From NCBI GenBank assembly GCA_002633005.1, contig NMRA01000585.1, positions 68,030 through 132,029 of the forward strand: a stretch of DNA of 64,000 nucleotides, given 5' to 3'. Below, one piece after another: positions 1 to 12,419 of the stretch; position 1 is the first letter of the stretch, and each line of letters begins with the position of its first letter. The translations under genes and the position numbers were made by a program. This stretch comes from Phoronis australis (lineage: Eukaryota > Phoronida > Phoronidae). The notes beneath the pieces were generated by a model that ran no database searches, was not told where the DNA came from, and saw only the letters and a program-made list of their open reading frames with translations.

Positions 1-380
1 GTTACAACCAAATTTCTCAAATGGTGAAAATCCACCAACCGTGGGGATAACTTCGTGACTTGAGGAAAGCTGTCAAATTCTGACAATTATATGGTGAAAG
101 GTAATGACACATGAGTATTGGTACAGAGGGGGAAGTGTGGCTGAGAATTCATGATCCACCTCACAGTTTTGTAATTTGAAAAGTTGGCAAGTATGTACTT
201 TTATCATCTCGGACAAATGGTTCAAGGTAAGTTAATGCTGTTTAGGAGTGGGTTACGCCTGCTCCCAGTGTGCGTTGATAGCTGAAGTTAAGTTGGTCTT
301 AGCTGTGGCGTAGCGTGGTTATATTGGCGTTGACCTAGTGTGGCACTGTAGATTTAAGTTGAGTTTTAATGGTCTTTCAG

Positions 381-3300
381 GTATGATGACGGAAGAGGAG
401 TTGAAGATCTTTGATGAAATTCAAACGGTTCACAGCAAGTATTGGGTTCCAATGCAGTGGGCAACCAATCTGGCATCCCAAGCTAGACAGGAAGGACGGA
501 TTAAAGATGATATGCATCTTAAGACAATTGTTGATGTAAGTTTCGTGTTGGTGAAAATGGAGTTAACCGTATATTGTGGATGAAATGGTGTGCGGTAAAA
601 ATTCTTCAAATTTCGAGGGCTCGATATAATGAAAAAATGCAATTTTATTAGGATGAATTACATGGAATACAAAAAGTCCCCTCTAGGTTAGTATGGTTTA
701 TATGGTATAGTTATCGCTACAATATTTGGTAAATTTTGAGCGTTTGACAGCAATTTAGTTTGCCGTTGAAGAAAAAATTCCCATGTTGAAGAATTTTTAC
801 CGAGTCAGCAAAATAACACTGCGCACAATGTGTATGGTTTATTCTAAAGTTGATCTTGGCATGATTGTGATAATTTTGGCCACTAGGGTGCAGGCCGTGA
901 GTTACAAATACTGTGCTGGGTTTAAGGGATATTTAGCTCAACAAATCAGTTGAGTGGGACATCCTTGCTGCAAGCTTGTGTTTTACAGGAGATCAACGCT
1001 TTCCGTGGTTGTTGCGGTATGATCTACAGCTTCGACTGGATCAGTATTCCTCTGGTTTATACTCAGGTTAGAACTCTAGTGAATAAGTTTGTATGGCTGC
1101 ATGGCTGTCAGCTGCCTGCTTTACTCATTCCATTAGGCCATTATGATGTTACATGTTATACATAACATGCAAATGTTATATCAGCTTTTGCACAGCTTGC
1201 ATTTCAGCTTGGCATCAATGTCCATATAGCCGGGCATTTACGGCTCACTAAGATGCAAATTTGTAGATTGACTTTAATAAAAACTCCTAGGACACATTAT
1301 GTCATGCAAGCAAATTTCATTGTCTTACCTCAGTACCCTTTATCTTCCTGTATTCGATACATAGCGGTTGAATAAAGTTAAAAATTCAAAGCTAACCTAT
1401 TTCTTGAGCAAGTAAATCAGAGTGTGCTAACCTTGCTACAGCCCCGCTTTCACAACAATCTATTCTCGTTTATATACTCTTGTCTTCGTTGGTGCAAAAA
1501 ATTGTGGATGTACATGGGCGGTGCACCATAGGGGGCTCAGTGCTGCGCCGCCCATGCGTTGTCACAGTTCTGCTTTAATTGCTGGGATCTTCCCCCAATT
1601 TGACCCGTCTTACTCTTTTCTAACTTGTTTATCCGCAACGTCGTAAAAATCCATCCATAACTTTTCAAGTTAAATTCTTCCCAAGACGTTCAATCAATTA
1701 ATAGAAACATAGCCTCCTGTCTTGGTGGATGTTGTGTCGCCATTGCTTCATTATATTAGCTAGCTGAGGTGCAGATCTGTTCTTGTAACAGTTAACATGC
1801 AGTAGCTCTCGTCTTAGTTGTGTATTTGTTATCTGTTTTTGTACTCCCAATGTAATTCTGTCATATGTGTATTGTTTGAAAGCATTCTCAAAGGTCACCT
1901 GTTCCTTCGTGCTTGGAACTGTTGCCAATGGCACATGTTATTTTTGGGTCAGTGGCATTATCTTCAATGCCTAATTTTTCAGGACCTGTAAGAAATTGAT
2001 TACACAGAGTTATGAACAGATCTGCATACAAATGACAAAAGGAAAATCAACGCCTTTGTACTTGTATGGCTGCTTTCCTTTCTTGCCCTTTATAAATGTG
2101 TTGTAAAGGCAACCTGAGTTTGACAGCTGTGTTCATAGGAGTGGAACACCGGCCTGTGGCCTGCTGACTGCTGTGAGGTCAAAACTGTTAGGTGGCAGTT
2201 ACTGCAAAGTTTCATCGCTATTTTTCTTTTACAGACCACAACCCTGGCAGTCTACACTTACTTTCTGGCGAGTGTCATTGGCAGTCAATATCTGGACCCA
2301 AGCAAGGGCTACAAAGGTCATGAGGTGGACTTATATGTGCCTGTCTTCAATGTTCTCCAGTTCTTTTTCTACATGGGTTGGATAAAGGTGAGTGAGAATA
2401 TGTCTGAACAAACCTTGATGAGAGAATGAGACGGGGACCAAGGAGAATGCGGATGGGTGAAGTTAGTGAAGGAGAGTCAGAGGCGATGTGGACACAGCAG
2501 AACTTCATGAATTGCGTGTTGCCTTGCCAGTGTCATTTGTGGCTTTCCAGCATACTCTCCTATAATTTTGTTGGATATTTTATGTAATATGGTGTACAAG
2601 TATTGCTGGGCTGTGGTTAGACCAATTAAACTGCCTTGGAGATACAGATGACATTAGGAAGATAATTTGATATTGGTGTGAAAATGTTTGAGTTACGTAT
2701 TCGCAATTGGTGTAAATCAGCTGTTTCCTGTTGTTCAATTCAGTGTTACAGTAACTAAATCAAGTTGTTGCCTGTTGGTGGTTGCAGGTGGCTGAACAAC
2801 TGATCAATCCGTTTGGAGAGGATGATGATGATTTTGAGACAAACTATGTGATTGACCGAAACATTCAGGTAATGGAGATAGTGGGTTTGGGATGTAAGGC
2901 ATTCAAAAGAGCGTCTTTGAAATTTGTGACTGCTGGATGGTTGAGCTCCTCTCCCCTGTCCGTCACGCACCTTCAACTTCCTCAGGTTGTCATCGCCATT
3001 AGATGGCGCTGTCAGACAACGGTTCCGTGTATATAAATGTTAAGGATGTAATGATTAATTAAATTGTAATTGAATCGTGATGCGGGAACAGCCGATTTAG
3101 ATATCGATATGCCAAGACCCATTTCAATTCTTCAATCTAAATTTTGCTGTTCGGTGTCTTACTATATTATGAGGAGTATTATTGAGACATGGAACAGATA
3201 AACAGCTTAGGGTCGTTCATGAGTTCAGTGGAATATTATGATATTTGAGAATTTCATTGCTAAGATTGGTACAAGTAAGTTTAATGCTTAATATTGGAAT

Positions 3301-5410
3301 TAAGAAAAAATTATTTAATTTGATAAACAATTAGAATAGAATCGAAAATAATCAAAGTCCTACATAGATTCGGATGGAATTTCCAAAAATGTGTATCCTC
3401 CCACCCCTAATAAATGTGTTGATGTGGTCACGCGACAACTTTGTCAACAATGAACTATTCTCATGATCTATTCAGGTTACAGTAAACCCTCAATCTTTAT
3501 ACATTTGCTTAAACCTGCATTTCTTACTCTCAAGTGTTACAGTTGTACCAGTGCACCCTTTTATAACTGTCTTTCATGCAGACATGGCGTTAAATATTCA
3601 TATCTCCTTGCTGTGGATATCAATTACTTTTTGAAAGATATTAGCAGGATCTTTTCCAACCTCTACTTGTCACATAAATGCGGAACACTGTGTATAGAAG
3701 CACTATATTTTTGCCTGCGGTGAAATAACGTTTTCTTTTGGTTAACAATTTTTATGGCTTTTGCTGATATCCCTTATTTTTAGTGATTGTATTTGAGTTA
3801 TTTTTCAATTTGCTTTTTCTCGAGAGATTTCACTTTTCGTTATAGTAAGGTTTTGTCACTGGTTATCTACTTTAAGTAACCGTGCATGTGTTTGTGAACC
3901 TTCTAAAATGATCATTAAAAAAATAAATCTGAATTATGACGCATTTATTATATATATCCGAAATGCAGTATTCTTATTTCTGTTCCTGCCAACAGGTGGC
4001 CTTCCTATGTGTGGACGAAATGTACATGACATATCCTGACCTCCAGAGAGATGCATTCTGGGATGATATTGAAGCTGCAATCCCTTACACAAAATCAACT
4101 GTCAGCAGACAACGAGAAACTTATCTAGGGTCGACTGCCAACTTACAGTATGTTTTCTTGTTTATTATGTATCTACAGTAGCTGGCAGATGAGGAACTTA
4201 ATGATTGATTTGTATGTTCGAAAGTTTGGTGAAAATAATAGAATCAAGAAACAATTAAGGTCCTATTTTTAGAATGTACTCCTTTGTGGTAAAGCAGATG
4301 CTGCAGTTATGAAGTACCGTACTTATCGATTTAGTACGCTGAAACTTGCTTGGTTTTCAGCAAGTTGAACAACTGTACTTAACACGTACTTGCTTATTCC
4401 ACCCTGAGCATAGACCTCACTGATCCGCTCGCAGATGTATTAATATCGGACGGTATATAATTAACTAAATTGTGGCATTTTAAAGAGATTTTCTGCTCAT
4501 CAAAGCGTATTGCAACACACTCATGGCAATACATGGCAGAATTAACAAGGTCATGTGTTCTGACACTACAGAACGATGTTCTAAATGTCGTTTTTAATTG
4601 ATGTATTCATTATATAAACTCATTTTACATTGCTAATGACCTGTATATCTAATATCCTGCAATTTTCCTTCTAGTTTCGGGGGCCATGACACACAGTTCA
4701 TTAGCTCCATGGATGCCATTCCTGAACTGAGGACTCAAGGTAATATATCTTTGGCAATCCCAATACCTAGCCTGAGACCCGGCTCTCCCAAGAAGTCGTC
4801 AAGTTGGTTAGCCAGCAAGCTGACTGAAAACAGTAAAATGTCCCCCTATTTGACACCCAGAGATGAGAAGACCGTCTGGGATGATCGGTCTGAATTGGGG
4901 GTCAGTGTCCCCAACAGCTACCGTGAGTCGTGCTTACAGCACCAGGAAACTCCACGTGGTTCGATGTCTACTAGTGTCATCACCCCAAATGGCTACATAA
5001 ACTACCTTGCAAATGATTCGGTTCACGTAAGCGTCGGTACATCTGCCGACCACAGTATTCGTCCTGTTGGTGTGGAAACTGGTGAAGAACTTAGACATGA
5101 TCAAGATGTAAAACGGGTCGTTGTGAACTGTGATAAAAAGAGAAACTTTGTGTGGGAGGTTGATCGTGTGTCAGAGGAGTCTCTCGCACAAGAGGCGAAG
5201 CCGTGTACTGCAGAGGACGAGAAGAAGGTAACGTTCAACCTCCAGGCAGACAAGAAGGATTTCCAACTGAGCTCACACAGTCTAGCGCCGTCCGAGCAAT
5301 CAGAGACATGCAATTTCCACATAGAGTTGAACTCAGACGGTGAAGAGGTTTATTTACCTGTGGTGGATCAAACAAATGGAACAGTCTCCAGCTTGACCCC
5401 TCTGTTGTGA
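381..5410 (+). CDS. Bestrophin family calcium-activated chloride channel (5'-partial, six exons)
   Basis: Exons are 381-535, 989-1066, 2235-2387, 2788-2868, 3996-4147 and 4675-5410, all with AG/GT borders. The phases join into one 450-residue reading frame ending at TGA 5408-5410. Bestrophins are pentameric plasma-membrane anion channels gated by calcium. Family hallmarks are visible: ARQEGRI in the first exon, [11 protein letters not shown] in the second, FFFYMGWIK then [17 protein letters not shown] across the third and fourth. The acidic EDDDDFE run corresponds to the calcium clasp known from vertebrate bestrophins; VDEMY follows in exon five. The last exon encodes about 244 residues of low-complexity polar cytoplasmic tail, the variable part of the family. 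The first exon opens in mid-codon, so the N-terminal membrane segments and pore neck lie left of the window. An AATAAA at 6801 is a possible poly(A) signal. Which vertebrate paralogue is closest cannot be told. Confidence 0.95.
1513..1556. repeat. Short GC-rich imperfect hairpin in a bestrophin intron
   Basis: Arms at 1513-1527 and 1542-1556 pair at about 13 of 15 positions (CATGGGCGG against CCGCCCATG), around a 14-base loop. It stands out from the AT-rich intron. No function can be assigned; it may be a relic of a mobile element. Confidence 0.5.
2788..2868 (+). CDS. Bestrophin exon encoding the calcium-clasp acidic cluster
   Basis: This 81-base exon encodes 27 residues, [10 protein letters not shown] followed by EDDDDFE and a short tail, in phase 0 at both ends. 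It is the most conserved signature of bestrophins. In solved family structures the aspartates here bind calcium at the clasp around the channel neck. All the acidic residues are intact, so calcium gating is probably retained. The exon has a clean TTGCAG acceptor and a CAG|GTAATG donor. Confidence 0.95.
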
Positions 5411-8000
5411 GCCTGACTTTTGACGCAGGACTTTGTCCATTTGAAAATCAGACACCATTTTCTCATTTTAATATCTGATGCTGGAATATTATCTTCATAT
5501 GATTACGAGCGTGCCAAAATACTGTTGTTACACTAGCAAATATGTTTGCTTGGTTTGAACATAATGTTGTCTTTTGATTTGTATGCAAATACAAACATAG
5601 CTTCACTGGAGATCTGTTGATATATTTTAATTTATTGTTCTTATCTATGTAAACACGAGAGCATTCCGTCAGTAGAAGATGGATCATATGTGCCCAAGCT
5701 ATTTCATATTAGTAGCTGAAAGCAGTCAGAGCTGCAATCTTTCTTATTTTGATAGCAGTTCTTCAAGTTTTACATATTAAGGGAACAATGCAACATTTGT
5801 GCTGTTTATTGCAGAGAAAGTTTATTTGAGTATTTATTTTCTTAGTATGTGCTTGTGATAGATCTGTTGTGCTATACTGTATTGCGCTTGTCTATGGTGC
5901 CATGAGGATGTTTTTAATTCCTCCTGGCAGATGTATAAGGTAGGGAATTGCTATGTTAAAATATTTTAAAATGTATGTTCGTTACTGTTCGTTATCTCAA
6001 AACGTTTTAGCTCTAAGTATGTATTTATAAATGGTTTGTGAATGCACATCTCAAAGTTTTCTGTGTAGGTCTGTTTGCCTCCTCATATTGAGACTGTGCC
6101 GTGTTGTTGGAAGAGTCATCACAACATGTTCTACTTATTAGTTGCACTATTTGACTCTCCTTTATTGTGTTCAAATTAAGTTTATTGTCTTAGTTTGAAC
6201 GTTGCCAAATCTAGTCTGAGCAGTGTTGACTCATATTTAAATGACAGGTGTTCGAATCTCTTATGTTAAGGGTATAAGGAACAAAAGCTGCACAAGTAAT
6301 ATAAATATCCTACCTATTCATACTTTTATTATGTTGAAGTCACATTCAAAAGAAACACTTTCAAGAGTACATCTTGTAAGAAACTAAGATTTTTTTTCAA
6401 AATGGCGACTTGAGTTCTCATTTTTTTTGGTTACTCAGTGGATTTTGAGTGGGTCTGACCACTAAGCATCTGTTTGAAGCTATCTGACACCAGAGGTCCC
6501 CATAACAATGAGAGTTGAGTTGTCTAAAGTGAACGACGGGCCAAGACAAGTTTACTTGAGGCTGTGTAGGACTACATTGCTAAGCTTGTGCCTTCAGTTA
6601 AATATCGAAAATGCTATAAAATTTGACTTCTAGGCGTTTTTTGCAAGTAGAAACTTGTACCATTAGATTTTGTATTAACCTGCCACTGATTGGGTAATGT
6701 GACCAATTCTTTTAGTAAAATGTAGCAGTTAAAAACAGAATGGTGCATTCATAAGAAAACAATGGTATCAAGAATATGTCCCAATTTCCGCTTGCCGTAG
6801 AATAAAGTTGTTCAATTTGGAAGCTCAAAAATACTGTTCTTCTAACTATCTTAATTATTTCACTTTATGGAACTTAAGTTTTTTGATGAGTCCTATTTTT
6901 TGGTAGTGACTCGTGAAAAAGTGGAACATTTTAAAACAATTTCTAACAGCATTTTGGAAAACATCACATAAAGAAAGTGTGTGAAAGATTCTCTGGACTC
7001 CATCTCTGAGACATGACCTCACAAAGTTAGCCAAATTTGGACGTTTTAGGGGCCTACATAACCATATGAGCAGCTCTAAATGGACAGGAGTTTTTGATTT
7101 TGCAGCAATTTTTTCACAGCAGACTTGGCTTTACGCACGACCACGATACTGGAAGTGTATGAGATTTTTTTCTCAAGTTTCATCACTTGTTTGTCTCCTT
7201 TGTTAAATAATAGTTTATTTATTCAAATGCCTGTTTGTTGAAGTGCTATTATACAGCTTTGTGAAATGTTGATTCATTCAATTAAATTCAGACTGAAACA
7301 AAAAGTAGTTATTTTTGCAAGTTGTCTCATCAACAAATACAATAAAAGAAGCTACGTAACTCAATGTATCCCTCCTTTACGAAAACACACACTTTACAAA
7401 ATACTTGCATAATACAATGGAGCACTTTACATTTAATAGGTGGCGCTAGTAGGACAAAAGTCAAAATGCAGGTGTTCAGATGCTCCATGCTAATGAAATG
7501 CTATGCACTCTATTCAGGTTTTTAAAAGAACTACTCAGTAGTGCCATCTGGTCTCCCACTACCATTTGCCACTTCGTAAGCAGAAAAGTTGCACTTCAAC
7601 AAATGTGAAAAATGAGATTTACCAATGTCTAAAATATCAAGTCTAACCTTACTCTAATGGAATGTTGAGCTCTAGAAAATCTGTAGATGTATTCTCTGAA
7701 ACCTACACCAATAACAAGTGCAATGCAAAGCATTGATGTGCACCCACAATACACTGCAAACCGCATGTTTCTAGGGGTGACTATCAGGTGCACGAAATGT
7801 ACAATGAGATGACAATTTGACATTAAGGGATAGCTGCTATAGTCAGAATTGACCCATAAGTGTTGGTACCTTAAACTAACGAATAAAAAAGTTTTAAAAA
7901 TAAAGTTTTTGAGATAACAAGCTGACAACTGTTGGCACGATGACAATATGCAACCGCATACATGTGTGAAAAATTTTAAACTGGTCAATGATTTCATTTT
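5411..8000. other. Bestrophin 3' UTR and intergenic sequence
   Basis: No coding exon is recognisable. The bestrophin 3' UTR must occupy the beginning; AATAAA occurs at 6801, though poly(A) use cannot be judged from sequence. A 122-codon open frame on the minus strand (7629-7997) has no recognisable domain and is treated as chance. Confidence 0.5.
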
Positions 8001-8511
8001 CAGGGCTTGGAATGACCAATGACAAAAAACGCGGAAACTATGAAACTATTACGGCCCAAATCATGCCCGATAAACAGTCTTGAAATGGTCAATGTGAACC
8101 TTTTGCCGACAAAAATCGGGAGGACTAAAAAAAAAAAAAAACGTTACCACCATCAGTAGCATGCGTCTGCGTTCTTTTAGCTCGCCCGTGCACTCCCAAC
8201 CCACACATTTTTGGCTGCAGAGCGGTAGTATTTGCCGCCGCGCTTAACAATAACACGAGACGCCATTGAAAATCACACCACGCTGTCCCAGATGCCCCGG
8301 CAATGTTGACAATTTACCTTCCTCCAAAACATAAAGAGCAACTTCCGCTTTTCGAGGTGAACGTCGTCTGCAACGCCGCGGTAAGAAAGAAATTTGCCGT
8401 GGAAATTTTATATCAAATCCGATTTTTTTACGCGGAAATATTATAAAAAAAGCGGAAAGCACATTTGAAAAAAGCGGAAATCCGCGTTTCCGCGGAAAAT
8501 TCCAAGCCCTA
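8001..8511. mobile_element. Non-autonomous DNA transposon (MITE), copy A
   Basis: This is a 511-bp element with inverted ends, CAGGGCTTGGAAT at the left and the complementary ATTCCAAGCCCT(A) at the right. It is flanked by a 6-bp direct repeat CATTTT (7995-8000 and 8512-8517). It is about 80% or more like copy B at 11664-12178 by eye. The interior has an A-run near 8130 and a subterminal stretch rich in CGCGGAAA. There is no transposase frame. CAGGG-type ends suit hAT-like elements, and hAT lineages with short target duplications are known; the superfamily is inferred. Confidence 0.85.
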
Positions 8512-8517
8512 CATTTT

Positions 8518-9627
8518 ACAATTCAGTACCAAGATTACTCAGGGGCAATAAACCTGCACCTTCTGTCAAAAATCAACTTTTGATTAGGCCACTTAGTATT
8601 CTGAAATTGGTCTCATCTTGTTTCTAAGCTTAGCAAAAACTAAAAGCTTGTTACTCCATCAGCGAGGCCCATTAATTAACTTGTCAGGACGGGTTAGTTT
8701 CAGTCGAGAAGGCAGTATGGCTGCCGGGAATTCCGAAGATTAATACGAACCAATTTCAACATAAGCAAAAGATAAATCCGAGATGACATTGCAAATAGGC
8801 GTTTAAAGAAAGAAGATGTTCTCAACACTTACGATAAGGGTTAAATTGGCTTTGACAAATAATGCCTTCAGGACGACACAAATATTCAACAACAAAACAA
8901 ATGGCATGGAAAAAACGCAAATCCTACAGAGATGATTTGGCAAACAGAGCAAATGACGAAGTCACCTTTCACCCAATAACTTTGAGTATCACAGACAGTA
9001 AGCAAACATCGTTTTTTCCTATTATACATGGTGAAATCACAAATGAAATAAAACTACAGACTTAATCCTAGAAACAGTGAGGAAGAATAACAAAATCTTG
9101 GCCTACAACATGATTGGTTCATTTACTGAAAACCACACAACAACTGTGAAAATACTTATAATACCTATTTTTCATACAACAACCCAAAACATCTACACTA
9201 CTGTAAGCGCAAAACACACCAGATCGATATAAAATGTTATAAAAAACAATACAATACACTTGAAATATTGTGTCATAAAAATTCATAGGCAATATCAACT
9301 ACATTCCAATAAGTACACCAAAATAAACATTCATCACTTCATAATGCCCCTAATTAATCACGTCAGGTGGCCCAACGACTTTCAGTCAGAATTTTGCCTC
9401 AGAACAGGAGCAAACCTATGACAATCTGCTGATCATGTAGACAATCTAGTGCAACTGGCTGCAGAGAGCATTATTCCTTGAGAAATTATGAATTTTTATT
9501 AACTGCATTCTAATGCCAAGAAAGAGCACTTTCGCAACATAATCACACTTGTAAATTGCCATTTGTCTCTAATTAGTATTTTACACAGTACGGAAGACTG
9601 ATGAGCAAGACTCCTGGAATGTAACCC
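8518..9627. other. Intergenic sequence 3' of the TPBG-like gene
   Basis: AT-rich, with many stops in all frames. It probably includes the 3' UTR of the minus-strand LRR gene ending at 9628. No RNA gene, repeat array or coding exon was recognised. Confidence 0.5.
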
Positions 9628-10770
9628 TTACGCTTTCACAGATGAGTAACCATCATGAGTGTTCCAGCTCTCTCGCAACGAGGACAGGATTCTCATTGAA
9701 CGATACTTGAGCTTCTCCCGGTTCATGAACAAAACAATGACAAATAGCAAGGAGACTATAGCCAGAATGACAGACAGAACTATGACTGATGACTCCACAG
9801 GTTTAGGTGTGTCTGGAGTGGGTGAGCATGTCAGGTCCTCGGCCTTAAGAGTAGTAATTACCCCCCCGCGGAACTTGTCTTGGTCTGCAGACCAACAAGT
9901 AAGCGTCTCTCGATGGACAATAAGTTTGGGAGCCATCATCAGCCAGGCATGGAAATCTTTCAGGTAACAATCACAAACAAACTTGTTTGACCTTAAATCC
10001 AATACAGTGAGGTCATTCAACAATTTAAACTGAAGGATAGCATCCTTGTCCACAGACGTGATTGAATTGTGTGAGAGATCAAGAGTTTTCAGATTTTTCA
10101 AATCTGAAGCATTCAGCTTTACAGAGCCTATATCATTGTGCGAGAGATTTAAGTGTGCCAAGCTGGGCAAGTTTAAGTCCAGATTAATTAATGGAATGTT
10201 GTTGTCACACAGACTGAGGTTTTGCAACAATACTAAGTGACTAGCATGGAACACCATACTGAGGTGAGTTAACTGGAAGGTAATGTTCATGTTCTCTTTG
10301 AAGGCATTATTAAGGGACAGAAATTTCAGCTTTCGGATGTTGCTGAACACACGATGCGTACCGTGAAGGAGCCAGTGGTTGTCATCCAACATCAGTGTCT
10401 CTAGATTGGGAATGCGATGGAATGCGCGTCCACTGATCGACTCGATACTGTTATTTGACAAAGACAGAAAGGTGAGGTTGTTCAGATGTACGTTAGTGCC
10501 GAACATGTTGTCACCGATATACTGCAGATTGTTTCCATTAAAGAAAAAGTATGTCAGGCTTGTCGGCAAGTGTTTCAATGTCTTGTTGCTGGAAGAAGCG
10601 TCCATGTAAGTACTGATGCACTCCGCTATGATGACTAGTTGAGAATCACAGAAGCAGGAACAACTGTTCATAGGTGTAGGACACGTGCATGATGTGGGCG
10701 TGGCAGTGAGGACAGTTGGAATGAACACAGTGAACAGAGCCCCCAGTGTCAGCTGGTAGAACCTCGCCAT
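9628..10770 (-). CDS. TPBG: Trophoblast glycoprotein (TPBG/5T4)-like LRR membrane protein
   Basis: An intact single coding exon of 380 residues. The frame remains open to an ATG at 10800, but a TTTTTTTCAG acceptor (AG at 10788-10787) lies between. The Met at 10770 is therefore the likely start, and the leader is a spliced 5' UTR. The protein has a signal peptide (about 1-23), a Cys-rich N-cap (28-51), leucine-rich repeats (about 65-262), an LRR C-terminal cap with Cys 266, 268, 292 and 315, one membrane segment (327-349), and a 31-residue cytoplasmic tail with a basic start. Many NxS/T sites are present. The cap (VCDC...TWL-like...LTC...DLTC), the membrane helix followed by an N-R-basic stop-transfer, and the tail ending near HDGY match the layout of vertebrate TPBG, a cell-surface protein that inhibits Wnt/beta-catenin signalling. 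Family assignment rests on recall of the pattern, not a search. A different one-pass LRR protein is the alternative. Confidence 0.8.
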   Translation of the reverse strand: MARFYQLTLGALFTVFIPTVLTATPTSCTCPTPMNSCSCFCDSQLVIIAECISTYMDASSSNKTLKHLPTSLTYFFFNGNNLQYIGDNMFGTNVHLNNLTFLSLSNNSIESISGRAFHRIPNLETLMLDDNHWLLHGTHRVFSNIRKLKFLSLNNAFKENMNITFQLTHLSMVFHASHLVLLQNLSLCDNNIPLINLDLNLPSLAHLNLSHNDIGSVKLNASDLKNLKTLDLSHNSITSVDKDAILQFKLLNDLTVLDLRSNKFVCDCYLKDFHAWLMMAPKLIVHRETLTCWSADQDKFRGGVITTLKAEDLTCSPTPDTPKPVESSVIVLSVILAIVSLLFVIVLFMNREKLKYRSMRILSSLRESWNTHDGYSSVKA

Positions 10771-10800
10771 GGTCAGCTGCAGAAACCTGAAAAAAATCAA
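10771..10800 (-). promoter_or_regulatory. 5' UTR splice acceptor that decides the LRR gene start
   Basis: Reading leftward on the minus strand, a polypyrimidine run and CAG (10789-10787) stand 17 bases before the ATG at 10770. The upstream in-frame ATG at 10800 would lie in the intron. A weaker CTGCAG acceptor follows inside the same leader. The matching upstream exon was not located. Confidence 0.6.
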
Positions 10801-11067
10801 TGCAGCCTCGCTGAGTAAAGTAGATATATATCCAGGCTAAAGGACTGGTTCCCATCACACGAGTGCGTTTATCAGAACATACTAACTATAACAAGCCACT
10901 CATTTACCTACCTCACCAACAACAGTGATCTAGCTGTAAGTCACTAAGTGGCAAACATCATGCACACAGACAATACCACTGTCTCGACTGGCAGTAGAGA
11001 CGGTGGCTATCTCATACTAGTACTAGTAGGACCTCCGTATGCCAGAGCCTTTTTTTGGCAAATTAAA

Positions 11068-11368
11068 CCTCACACTGATTAAACTATCAAAGTCATGTTA
11101 TTTAATATCTTTTGTGCACACCTTAGGAGGCCTCTGATGTCAACTCCTTCCAACTCAAACAAATACTCACGTAATCAGTCCTCCACTCAGTTACAAAAAT
11201 CAGCAACTGGGTTCTGTTTTTACACTGCTCACGTGGTGGGAAATGACGTCATGTCCCCAGGTGGCCAGTTGACGACTTGGGCGACTGAATGAAGGACTGT
11301 TCGAAAACAAAGTTTGATCGTGGGAGTACTTGTTCAAGCTGGGAAGAGTGAAGACATCAATGGCCTCC
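11068..11368. mobile_element. Short foldback element (relative of the island at 11591-13866)
   Basis: It begins with CCTCACACTGATTAAA, as does the larger neighbour. Its left part (11121-11170) is repeated in inverted, diverged form at 11314-11368, giving a foldback with a short interior. It contains the sequence TTAGGAGGCC (11123-11132), the uninterrupted version of the site where a MITE has landed in the neighbour. There is no coding capacity. The outer boundaries are uncertain; GTAGAGACGGTG at 10993-11004 may belong to it. Confidence 0.65.
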
Positions 11369-11663
11369 TATTAGCCAGGGTAGAGTTCAGTAACACTTGG
11401 ACCTTGCTTTGCATTCTAAATGAGAACACGTGGTCTTGGCTATTTTTTCTAGCCACTAGACAGATACTGAACTCTAGTCCAGAACGCCTCTATGGCTATA
11501 CGCGAAAAAGGCAGGCCTACAGGTTATAGACAGTGACTATTCTCTCTAGCTGGCCCGACTTGAGACGCCAGCAGGTTTTCAGAGAATTAGCATCACACTG
11601 ATTAAAACATCAAAGTCACATTGTTATTAGTAACTGTTGCGCAAAGAGGGACAGCTTAGGAGG

Positions 11664-12178
11664 CAGGGCTTGGAATGACCCATGACAAAAAAAGTGGAAA
11701 TTATTACGGTCCCAGAGATGTGCGCACCCAGCCTTGAAAATGTCGATGTGGACCTTTTACAGACAAAATTCGGGAGTTCGGGAGGACTAAAAAAAAGAAA
11801 AAAAGAAGGTACCACCTCCAGAAGCGTGCTTCTGCGTCTTTTAAGTTCGCCCGCCCACTCCCACCTCCACACATTTTTGGCTGCAGAGTCGTAGTATTTG
11901 TCACCGCGATTTACAATCACACGAGACGCCATTGAAGAAATCCACCACGCTATCCCAGGTGCCCCGGCAATGTTGACAATTTACATTCCTCCGAAACATA
12001 AAAAGCAACTTCCGCTTTTCGAGGTGAAAGTCGTCGGCAACGCCGCGGTAAGCAAGAAATTTGCCGTGGAAATTTTATATCAAACCCGATTTTTTTGTGC
12101 GGAAATATAATAAAATACGTGGACAGACTATTTGAAAAAAAAGGAAATCTGCGTTTCCGCGGAAAATTCCAAGCCTTG
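11664..12178. mobile_element. Non-autonomous DNA transposon (MITE), copy B, nested
   Basis: This is the second copy of the element at 8001-8511, with ends CAGGGCTTGGAAT and ATTCCAAGCCTTG and a 6-bp target duplication AGGAGG (11658-11663 and 12179-12184). It has inserted into the left arm of the foldback element. The paralogous arm at 11121-11135 and the inverted right arm near 13790 lack it. There is no transposase. Short frames on both strands that pass through it are not conserved in frame between copies A and B. Confidence 0.9.
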
Positions 12179-12419
12179 AGGAGGCCGTCAATGTCTTTAA
12201 TTCCTTCCAACTCGAACAAATATTCCCACAATCAAATTTTTTTTCGAGCAGTCTTTTGCTCAGTTCTCCAAATCGGCAAGTGGCCGCTTTTAACACTGTG
12301 AGAGCTCCTGGAGCACGTGGTAAAACAGGAACGAGCGCAACTTGAACAAGAACAACGCAGAGCGTTGAAATGCGCCCACGAATGCACCGCAAATGGTGTG
12401 CTCATGGGGGCGTTTATTT

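Noticed and set aside
7629-7997. A 122-codon minus-strand open frame
   Set aside because: No domain, odd composition, no splice context; AT-rich intergenic sequence gives such frames by chance.
8244-8462. Open frame inside MITE copy A, with a similar one in copy B (11950-12231)
   Set aside because: The frames are not kept in register between copies, so similarity reflects shared DNA, not a protein.
10646-10858. Second minus-strand frame overlapping the LRR gene start
   Set aside because: Shadow frame of the real coding exon and its leader; no signal peptide or domain of its own.
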